From: an uncultured Clostridia bacterium
Lineage (GTDB): Bacteria; Bacillota; Clostridia; Oscillospirales; CAG-272
Direction of reading: 5' to 3'
Assembly: GCA_946641795.1 (NCBI GenBank)
Contig: CAMPBZ010000008.1
Coordinates: forward strand, 1-17,584
Length of the DNA: 17,584 nucleotides
The position numbers and the translations under genes are program-made. Below the pieces are notes generated by a model, which saw only the letters and a program-made list of their open reading frames with translations, was not told where the DNA came from and did no database searches. Every line of letters starts with the position of its first letter. The first letter of the stretch is position 1. This document shows, piece by piece, positions 7,120-12,691 of this stretch.

Positions 7120-7597
7120 ATTTGTGGTATTTCGTACCGCGCAGAATGCCCAGCGAGCGGTACAGCGTTTCCAACAAGATCACCCGCATCAGCTGGTGCG
7201 GGAAGGTGAGCCGGGAAACCGAAAGCCGGAAATCGCACCCCGATTTGACGGCGGGCGAAAGCCCATAGGAGGAGCCGATCACCAGCGCGACTGCGCCGTG
7301 CGAGGCGCCGATCTGTTCCAGTTTTTCGGCAAGCTCCTGGGAGGAAAGTTCCTTTCCCTCCACGCAAAGGGCAATTTTGTAGGCGCGCGGCGGCAGAGCG
7401 GCAAGGATTTGCCGGCCCTCCTCTTCCAGCGCGGCGGCAATTTCCCCTTCGCCGGGATCTTCGGGAAGTTTGACCTCCTTAATGGGAACAAGTTCCAGCT
7501 TACAATAGGCGCGCAACCGCTTTTCGTATTCGGCAAACGCCGCGCGCAAATAATCCTCTTTCAGCGTTCCAACGGCAATTAAAGTGACGTTCAGCAT
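7118..7597 (-). CDS. rlmH: 23S rRNA (pseudouridine-1915 N3) methyltransferase
   Basis: 159 residues, exactly the family length. RlmH is a SPOUT methyltransferase that uses SAM to methylate pseudouridine 1915 in helix 69 of 23S rRNA on the assembled 70S ribosome. Visible features are LNVTLIAVGTLKEDYL at the start, the knotted SAM-binding loop VIGSSYGLSP (~106-115), and the conserved tail TFPHQLMRVILLETLYRSL ending YHK. The loop reads GSSYG where many homologues have GGxxG. It follows walJ by nine bases; its ribosome site AAGGAAAG overlaps the walJ stop, suggesting coupled translation. It is probably the last gene of the operon that starts with the AbrB-like gene. Confidence 0.97.
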   Translation of the reverse strand: MLNVTLIAVGTLKEDYLRAAFAEYEKRLRAYCKLELVPIKEVKLPEDPGEGEIAAALEEEGRQILAALPPRAYKIALCVEGKELSSQELAEKLEQIGASHGAVALVIGSSYGLSPAVKSGCDFRLSVSRLTFPHQLMRVILLETLYRSLGILRGTKYHK

Positions 7598-7606
7598 ACT
7601 CTTTCC

Positions 7607-8383
7607 TTAAATCAATTCGGTTATTTCTTCCGGCGCGGCGACCCGCAGGATCACATCCTTGCCGCGCAGGCGCGCGGCGGTCGTTTCATAGGCGAGCGCA
7701 GGCGTATTGTTCTCGCGGCTCAAATGCGCCAGCAAAATGCGCCTGGTACCGCTCCCGGCAAGTTTTTCGGCAAAGGCGGCGCAATCGGCATTGGAAAGAT
7801 GCCCCCGCTCGCCGCGGATCCGTTTTTTGAGATAATAGGGGTACGGCCCGGTTTCCAGGCGCACAATATCGTGGTTGCTTTCCAAAATCACATAGTCGCA
7901 GCCGAGCAGGTTTTCTTCCACCGTCGGGGTCAGGACGCCCATATCGGTTGCATAGCCGATTTTGCAGACCCCTTCGTCGGTTTCGGTTTCCACGCGGTAG
8001 CCCACCGAGGCGCGGCTATCGTGCGGCGTTGGAAAAGCGGACACCGAAAAACCGCCAACGGTTTCCCGAAAGGGCGCTGGGTGCGAAACGATCAGGGCAG
8101 GATCCACCCCGGCCGCCGCAAGCGCAAACGCCGTTTCGCCAACCGCGTGTACGGGAATGCGGTACCGCCTTGTAAACACCGGCAGGGCGCTGATGTGGTC
8201 ACTGTGCTCGTGCGTGACCAGCACGGCGCGCACGTCGGCCGGCGAATACCCGCAGGCGCAAATGCAGGCCGCAAGGCGCTTGCAGTTTTTGCCGCCGTCG
8301 ATCAGAATACAATCCCCGCCGTTGGCAATGAGAAAGGAATTGCCCGACGAGCCGGAATACAAGGAAAAAATGCGCAGGCTCAT
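7607..8383 (-). CDS. walJ: WalJ/YycJ-type metallo-beta-lactamase-fold hydrolase
   Basis: 258 residues of a cytoplasmic MBL-fold protein. Metal ligands are visible: THEHSDH (H58, H60, D62, H63), H121 in PTPHDS, D147 in YATDMG, and H220 in LLAHLS. The opening LRIFSLYSGSSGNSFLI and ESNHD (~168-172) are typical of the YycJ/WalJ family. In low-GC Gram-positives this protein is linked to the WalRK region and is thought to act on nucleic acid or in division-replication coordination; its exact substrate is unsettled. ATG 8383-8381 is preferred over an in-frame GTG three codons upstream because GAGGTGG lies five bases before it. The ATG overlaps the preceding gene's TGA (ATGA). The order walJ then rlmH is conserved in Firmicutes. 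Confidence 0.93.
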   Translation of the reverse strand: MSLRIFSLYSGSSGNSFLIANGGDCILIDGGKNCKRLAACICACGYSPADVRAVLVTHEHSDHISALPVFTRRYRIPVHAVGETAFALAAAGVDPALIVSHPAPFRETVGGFSVSAFPTPHDSRASVGYRVETETDEGVCKIGYATDMGVLTPTVEENLLGCDYVILESNHDIVRLETGPYPYYLKKRIRGERGHLSNADCAAFAEKLAGSGTRRILLAHLSRENNTPALAYETTAARLRGKDVILRVAAPEEITELI

Positions 8384-8769
8384 TGGAACCACCTCAGCAC
8401 GATCTGCCCGAAGAAGAGGTAGATCAGGTCTGCAAGGAAGATGAGCAGAATGGGGACAATCAGGGTAAGCGCCCAGCGCGACCGGCGGAACAGCCGCTCA
8501 CCTTCCTCGTTCCAGGCTTCTTTTTCCTCTTTCGATAGTCCCTGGGGCAGGTTTTCCGGTTTGACGCGCCGATGGGTAAAGCCTTTGTTGTAAATGACGA
8601 ACCAAAGCGTCAGCGCACCGCCCGCCGCCAGATAGATGACCGGCAAATAGGCAAAATGCAAAATTGCCGGCAAGGTAAAATACAAAACCGCAAGCCATAC
8701 GGTATTGAAAATCAGCAAGATCATCAGCCCCGCTCCGCCTTTGCGGAAGGGATTTTGAAAACGGATCAT
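8380..8769 (-). CDS. Small three-helix membrane protein of unknown function
   Basis: 129 residues, not recognised. Hydrophobic segments are at ~15-37 (LMILLIFNTVWLAVLYFTL), ~42-60 (LPVIYLAAGGALTLWFVIY) and ~99-127 (ALTLIVPILLIFLADLIYLFF). A charged loop (~64-95, GLSKEEKEAWNEEGERLFRR) separates helices two and three. With a basic N-terminus and the positive-inside rule, the N-terminus and this loop would be on the same, cytoplasmic side. AAAGGA lies about ten bases before the ATG. The stop overlaps the walJ start by four bases, so the two are translationally coupled and may act together. No signal peptide or enzyme motif is visible. Confidence 0.8.
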   Translation of the reverse strand: MIRFQNPFRKGGAGLMILLIFNTVWLAVLYFTLPAILHFAYLPVIYLAAGGALTLWFVIYNKGFTHRRVKPENLPQGLSKEEKEAWNEEGERLFRRSRWALTLIVPILLIFLADLIYLFFGQIVLRWFQ

Positions 8770-8784
8770 ATCAGTTTATCCTTT

Positions 8785-8824
8785 TTTTGAAAAGAAATGG
8801 GAGGGAGGGCTTTCCCGCTCCCCC
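8785..8824 (-). terminator. Imperfect hairpin after the galactokinase-like gene
   Basis: On the minus strand a 3-bp GGG/CCC stem with an AAAG loop continues after a two-base bulge into about six more pairs (8818-8824 with 8801-8806). It is followed by a T-rich, not pure T, stretch. It may lower transcription into the membrane-protein/walJ/rlmH genes without stopping it. I see no separate promoter in the 71-base gap. Confidence 0.28.
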
Positions 8825-8840
8825 TCCTCTATCGGATCGT

Positions 8841-10121
8841 TCAAATTCTGGTGGCTCCCACCGGACGAATGCGAAGCACCATACAAGCGCCCTTGCCGAA
8901 TGCGGCGTCCATTTGCGCGCGGAAGGCTTCTACCGCCTCGTTCGGAACGAAGGCCTGAATGGTGCCGGCAAATCCACCGCCGTGCACGCGCCAGGCCGCA
9001 ACCTTTCCGGCAAGCGCCCGCTCGGCAAGGCAAAGCGCCAGGGAAAGCCCCTGCTCCGCCGGATTTTTGGTGGTATAAACGTTTTGCAAATAGCAGAACG
9101 AGGAGCGCCCGGAGGCAATGACAAGCTCAAAGAAGGCTTTGAGGTCGCCCGCTTTGAGCGCGGCTTTCTGCGCGGCAACGCGGCGGTTTTCGGCGTAGAA
9201 ATGCAGGGCGCGCAGCACGGCGCGGTCGCCCACTTTCCCGCGCAGTTCGGGAAGCGCCGCCAGCACTTTTTCCTCTTCGACCTCGCGCAAAACAGGCTTG
9301 CCGAATTGGGCGGCAACCGCTTTCATTTCGGCCGGGACAGAGGCATAGTCGCCGGTCAGATCGGCGTGGTTGCCCCCGGTGTTGACAATGCAAAGGTTGT
9401 AACCCGCGCCGGTAATATCAAAGTTTACCTGCTCAATCACCGGCTGTTTGGGATCGGCAAAGTCGATGGCAACAATACCGCCGACGGCGCAGGCGACCTG
9501 ATCCATCAGCCCGCAGGGCTTGCCGAAAAAGACGTTCTCGGCATACTGCGCGAGCTTGGCGATCTCCACATTGCTGATTTTGCCCTCGTTGTAGATGTAA
9601 TTGAGAATGTTGCCCACCATATCCTCAAAGGCCGCCGAGGAAGAAATGCCCGACCCTTTGAGCACGTTGGAAGTGGTGTAGGCGTCAAAACCGCCAACGG
9701 CAAATCCCTCTTTCCGGAAGCCTGCCGCCATACCGGCAATGAGTGCATCGGAGCGCTCAAACCGTTCCTTTTTGGGTGCGGTGTAAGCGGCAAGATCTAC
9801 CACGTCCTCCGGGAAGCCCTCGCTTTGAATGCGAATGACGGCGTCCGCGCGGGGCGCGGCAACGGCAATGATGTCCAAGTCGATGGAGGCGGCGATCACG
9901 CAGCCGTGGTTGTGGTCGGTATGGTTGCCCGAAAGCTCGCTCCGGCCGGCAACCGAATAGAAAGCGGCGTCGCGGTCGGAACCGTAAAGCGCCTCAAAAG
10001 CGTCCAGCGCGCGGGCATAGCGCTCTTTTTGCGCCGCCACCGCCGCCGTTCCGTAAATATAGCAAAAGCGTTCGTCAAAAGCGCCGCTGTTCAGCGCGGC
10101 GCGCAGTTCTGCAACTTTCAT
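8841..10121 (-). CDS. Galactokinase-like GHMP kinase
   Basis: 426 residues with all GHMP-kinase motifs of the galactokinase branch. These are GRSELSGNHTDHNHG (~59-73, sugar site), GSGISSSAAFE (~156-166, ATP-binding glycine/serine loop), CGLMDQ with the likely catalytic D207, and VHGGGFAGTIQAF (~379-391). Galactokinases phosphorylate galactose at C1 with ATP in the Leloir pathway. In classical GalK the first motif reads GEHTDY; here Glu is replaced by Asn (N66) and Tyr by His. Such a form is known to me among clostridial proteins annotated as galactokinase, so the exact sugar is uncertain. ATG 10121 has AGAGGAG about eight bases upstream; 21 further in-frame codons upstream overlap the preceding gene and were rejected. 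It lies 23 bases after the AbrB-like gene. No galT, galE or sugar transporter is in the window. Confidence 0.9.
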   Translation of the reverse strand: MKVAELRAALNSGAFDERFCYIYGTAAVAAQKERYARALDAFEALYGSDRDAAFYSVAGRSELSGNHTDHNHGCVIAASIDLDIIAVAAPRADAVIRIQSEGFPEDVVDLAAYTAPKKERFERSDALIAGMAAGFRKEGFAVGGFDAYTTSNVLKGSGISSSAAFEDMVGNILNYIYNEGKISNVEIAKLAQYAENVFFGKPCGLMDQVACAVGGIVAIDFADPKQPVIEQVNFDITGAGYNLCIVNTGGNHADLTGDYASVPAEMKAVAAQFGKPVLREVEEEKVLAALPELRGKVGDRAVLRALHFYAENRRVAAQKAALKAGDLKAFFELVIASGRSSFCYLQNVYTTKNPAEQGLSLALCLAERALAGKVAAWRVHGGGFAGTIQAFVPNEAVEAFRAQMDAAFGKGACMVLRIRPVGATRI

Positions 10122-10144
10122 AGGGGTTCTCCTCTTTTCGGGTT

Positions 10145-10390
10145 TCAGTTCAGTTTTTTCAGTTTTGCCAGGCATTCGGGGCAAATGCGCTTGCCGCCAA
10201 AGTCGATCAGATTGTCGGCATTGGTGCAGAAAATGCAGGAGGGCTGATATTTTTGCAGGATAACGCGCTCGCCGTCAATGAAGATCTCCATTGCGTCGCG
10301 CACTTCCAGCCCCAGCGTTTGGCGGATCTCGGCGGGCATTACGATGCGGCCGAGCTCGTCGATTTTGCGAACCATTCCGGTTGATTTCAT
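10145..10390 (-). CDS. AbrB/SpoVT-type transition regulator with Cys4 tail
   Basis: 81 residues. Residues 1-48 are the swapped-hairpin AbrB DNA-binding domain (MKSTGMVRKIDELGRIVMPAEIRQTLGL, then IFIDGERVILQKY). Residues 51-81 carry CIFC (C52, C55) and CPEC (C70, C73), spaced as a small zinc ribbon; zinc binding is inferred. AbrB-type proteins are dimers or tetramers that repress or activate genes at the growth-to-stationary transition and usually repress themselves. ATG 10390 is chosen because AAGGGG lies about ten bases upstream and the protein then starts at the family start; an upstream in-frame ATG at 10459 lies in the promoter. First gene of the minus-strand unit that continues with the galactokinase-like gene 23 bases later. 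Confidence 0.93.
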   Translation of the reverse strand: MKSTGMVRKIDELGRIVMPAEIRQTLGLEVRDAMEIFIDGERVILQKYQPSCIFCTNADNLIDFGGKRICPECLAKLKKLN

Positions 10391-10430
10391 AGTAACATTC
10401 CCCTTTTCTTTTTTTCGATCGGTTTCTTTC

Positions 10431-10459
10431 ATTATAATCCTTTTTCGGCAATGTGTCAA
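10431..10459 (-). promoter_or_regulatory. Consensus sigma-A promoter of the AbrB-like operon
   Basis: Minus strand TTGACA (10459-10454), 17-base spacer, TATAAT (10436-10431): a perfect match. Predicted start near 10424, giving a ~34-base leader. So strong a promoter suggests that control comes from a repressor. Confidence 0.92.
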
Positions 10460-10479
10460 GACCGAAAACCGTCATTTTT

Positions 10480-10494
10480 TGGAAAATGATGGAA
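10480..10494. promoter_or_regulatory. Candidate AbrB operator (TGGNA-N5-TGGNA)
   Basis: TGGAA AATGA TGGAA reads on the plus strand, centred 28-33 bp upstream of the AbrB-like gene's -35 and about 60 bp upstream of the folT -35. In Bacillus subtilis, selected AbrB sites carry paired TGGNA motifs four or five bases apart. The surrounding 10470-10530 is AT-rich, as AbrB sites tend to be. Binding is inferred. Confidence 0.45.
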
Positions 10495-10548
10495 AAATGA
10501 TCAAAATCTTGCTTTTGCAAAAAAACGCCCGAAATCGCGCCCAACCTA

Positions 10549-10577
10549 TTGACAAACCCACCGCCGGAGAATATAAT
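10549..10577 (+). promoter_or_regulatory. Consensus sigma-A promoter of folT-folC
   Basis: TTGACA (10549-10554), 17-base spacer, TATAAT (10572-10577): a perfect match. It is divergent from the AbrB-like promoter, with about 90 bp between the two -35 elements. Predicted start near 10584. Confidence 0.92.
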
Positions 10578-10583
10578 AGAGGA

Positions 10584-10803
10584 AAGCCGTATTCCGGCAA
10601 ATTTGGAAATGAAGAGTAAGAAAACGGGCGTTTGGCGTTTGCCTGCCAGTGCCGCGCGGACGGGGAGTTGTCGCGCGGACGAAAACGATTTTTTCGTTGC
10701 GGTTCGTTTTCTGCATCCCGCTTCATAACGCAAAAAAGAATGCAAGCCCGCAGGGGCTTTCCTCCTGTTTTCTGCGATATGAGTGGAAAGGGGGAATTTT
10801 TTT
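10584..10803 (+). promoter_or_regulatory. Structured ~220-nt leader of folT, possible regulatory RNA
   Basis: No convincing gene lies between the promoter and folT. The leader can form several stems. One pairs 10652-10661 with 10670-10678 (9 bp, one bulge, loop GGGGAGTT). Another pairs GAAAACGA (10681-10688) with TCGTTTTC (10704-10711), with a shorter competitor at 10694-10698. A third pairs AAGCCC (10744-10749) with GGGCTT (10754-10759). CTTTCC (10757-10762) could instead pair with GGAAAG (10785-10790), which overlaps the folT ribosome site. That is the layout of a translation-control switch. The conserved blocks of the known THF (folT) riboswitch, such as GCGUUAAGUG and the CCGCUCC end, are not seen. 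Function is inferred. Confidence 0.4.
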
Positions 10804-11325
10804 ATGCGAAAAAGCCAACAACGTTTGCTGAAATGGATCATTACCGCCGTTATGGCCGCGCTTTGTATGGTGCTGGATCGGTTTGCCTCGTTTCAGGTCA
10901 TCAACCTCAAAATCGGGCTTGCCTTTGTTCCGGTGGTGCTGGTTGCCGTTTTGTGCGGCCCGGTACACGCCGCGCTGACCTGGGCGGTGGCCGACCTTGT
11001 GGGCGCGCTCTGCTTTCCGTTCGGGCCGTATCACCCCGGTTTTACCATTGTTGCCGGGCTGATGGGGCTGGTTTACGGACTGTTTTTATACTACGGAAAG
11101 CTGACCTGGTGGAAGGTGTTGATCCCGGCGGCGATCAACTGCCTGATTTTGGGGCTGTTCCTCAACACCCTTTGGATCTCGCAGCTCTACTCCTCCAAAA
11201 CCTATTGGGGGTTCTTCATCGGCCGGCTATCCACCGAGTATTCCATTCTGTTTCCGCTGAATTTGATCTTCATCCCCGTCCTTCACCGCCTGGGAATTTT
11301 CCTGCGGCGGCGGATGGAGGCTTGA
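10804..11325 (+). CDS. folT: Folate-specific ECF transporter S component
   Basis: 173 residues, the usual length for an ECF substrate-binding S subunit, with about six hydrophobic segments. It captures folate at the membrane and works with the shared EcfA-EcfA'-EcfT energy module, which is not in this window. FolT-like signatures are AALCMVLDRFASFQVINLKIGLAFVPVVL near the N-terminus, WAVADLVGALCFPFGPYHPGFT (~60-81) and GRLSTEYSILFPLN (~140-153). Assignment is strengthened by folC 14 bases downstream. ATG 10804 has AAAGGGGG nine bases upstream; an in-frame GTG at 10783 would place that site inside the gene. Confidence 0.92.
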   Translation: MRKSQQRLLKWIITAVMAALCMVLDRFASFQVINLKIGLAFVPVVLVAVLCGPVHAALTWAVADLVGALCFPFGPYHPGFTIVAGLMGLVYGLFLYYGKLTWWKVLIPAAINCLILGLFLNTLWISQLYSSKTYWGFFIGRLSTEYSILFPLNLIFIPVLHRLGIFLRRRMEA

Positions 11326-11339
11326 CGGGAGGCTCGATT

Positions 11340-12617
11340 ATGACATATTCCGAAGCGCTTGCTTATATTCATTCGGTCGATTGGCGCGGCAGTCGGCCGG
11401 GGCTTTCCCGCATTACCGAGCTTTGCCGCCTTTTGGGCGACCCGCAGGACGGTTTGCGGTTTGTTCACGTTGCCGGAACCAACGGCAAAGGCTCCTTTTG
11501 CCGGATGCTTTCGGGCATTCTTGCCGCCGCGGGCTACCGCGTGGGGCTGTTCACCTCGCCCTACGTTCTGCGCTTCAACGAGCGTATGATGGTGAACAAC
11601 GAGGAAATCTCGGACGCCGACCTCGCTTTTGAAACCGAACAGGTGCGCGTTTTTGCCGACCGGATGGCCGACCCGCCCACCGAGTTTGAACTGATTACCG
11701 CCATCGCCTTTCAATATTTCAAGCGCCAACGGTGCGACCTTGTGGTGCTGGAATGCGGGATGGGCGGGCGACTGGACGCCACCAACGTCATTCAAAATCC
11801 GCTCCTTTCGGTGATCACCGGGATCGATTTTGACCACACCGCCTATCTCGGCAACACCATTGAGGCGATTGCGGCCGAAAAAGGCGGCATTATCAAAGCC
11901 GGGCGCCCCTGCCTTTGGGGCGGCGAAAGCGAGCCGGCACGATTGACGCTTGCCGAAATTGCAAAAACGCGGACTTCACCGTTTTCGGCGGTGGACCGCT
12001 CCGGCCTTTGCGTAAAGGAAATGACGCTGGAAGGAACAACCTTTGATTTTGCGGGTTGGCAGGATTTGCATCTCTCGCTCCTCGGCACCTATCAGCCGCG
12101 CAACGCAGCAACGGTGCTTTCGGCCGTTTCAATTTTGCAAAAGGAAGGGCTGAACATTCCCGAAGGCGCGATCCGCCAAGGGCTTGCCGGCGCCGTTTGG
12201 CACGCGCGCTTTGAACTGCTCCGCAAGAGCGACCCGATCATTCTTTACGACGGCGGGCATAACCCCCAGGGCGTTCGCGCCGCGGTAGAAGCGATAAAAA
12301 CCTATTTCCCGGATCAGAAAGTAAACCTGCTTTCCGGCGTGATGGCGGATAAGGATTGCGCCGGGATCGTGCAAACGCTGGCGCCGGTTGCGGCCGGAGC
12401 CTTTACGGTCAAGCCCGAAAATCCCCGCGCGCTGAACGCGGAAGCGTACGCCGCCCTGTTCCAAAATTGCGGCGTCCCCGCAACCGCCTTTGCCACCGTT
12501 GCCGAGGGGCTGGCCGCCGCCGTACAAGTCAGCCGCGCGGAAAACCGGCCGCTTGTTTGCCTGGGTTCTCTTTACCTGTACGCCGAACTGCGCCGAGCGC
12601 TGGAAACCGAGCTGTAA
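11340..12617 (+). CDS. folC: Folylpolyglutamate synthase (FolC)
   Basis: 425 residues, Mur-ligase family, full length. FolC adds glutamates to folate with ATP, trapping it in the cell; some homologues also make dihydrofolate from dihydropteroate. Motifs: P-loop HVAGTNGKGSF (~43-53), TSPYVLRFNERM, ECGMGGRLDATN (~138-149), ITGIDFDHTAYLGNT, AAEKGGIIK with the lysine expected to be carbamylated, and the C-terminal-domain DGGHNPQG (~304-311). GGGAGG lies seven bases before ATG 11340. It follows folT by 14 bases in one transcript, consistent with uptake of folate followed by polyglutamylation. Whether it has the dihydrofolate synthase activity cannot be told from the motifs alone. Confidence 0.96.
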   Translation: MTYSEALAYIHSVDWRGSRPGLSRITELCRLLGDPQDGLRFVHVAGTNGKGSFCRMLSGILAAAGYRVGLFTSPYVLRFNERMMVNNEEISDADLAFETEQVRVFADRMADPPTEFELITAIAFQYFKRQRCDLVVLECGMGGRLDATNVIQNPLLSVITGIDFDHTAYLGNTIEAIAAEKGGIIKAGRPCLWGGESEPARLTLAEIAKTRTSPFSAVDRSGLCVKEMTLEGTTFDFAGWQDLHLSLLGTYQPRNAATVLSAVSILQKEGLNIPEGAIRQGLAGAVWHARFELLRKSDPIILYDGGHNPQGVRAAVEAIKTYFPDQKVNLLSGVMADKDCAGIVQTLAPVAAGAFTVKPENPRALNAEAYAALFQNCGVPATAFATVAEGLAAAVQVSRAENRPLVCLGSLYLYAELRRALETEL

Positions 12618-12640
12618 CTTCTTTTTTAATAAAAAATCAA

Positions 12641-12671
12641 GCGGGGGATCTTGCGATCCCCCGCCTTTTTT
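12641..12671 (+). terminator. Strong bidirectional terminator between folC and valS
   Basis: Perfect 10-bp stem GCGGGGGATC/GATCCCCCGC with TTGC loop, then C and six T on the plus strand. On the minus strand the stem is followed by TTGATTTTTT. It serves both convergent genes. Confidence 0.95.
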
Positions 12672-12691
12672 ATTTCAATAATGAAAGCCCA

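Noticed and set aside
7110..7140. SCC-type attachment site at the rlmH 3' end
   Set aside because: The C-terminal YHK codons are a family trait. No flanking repeat, recombinase or cargo was seen, and a terminator and core-like gene follow directly.
8787..10247. 486-codon plus-strand frame opposite the galactokinase-like gene
   Set aside because: The minus strand encodes an intact GHMP kinase with all motifs. The plus frame has no recognisable domain or ribosome site.
10632..11339. Longer start for folC reaching back to 10632
   Set aside because: It would overlap all of folT in another frame. ATG 11340 has GGGAGG at the right distance and gives the family's usual N-terminus.
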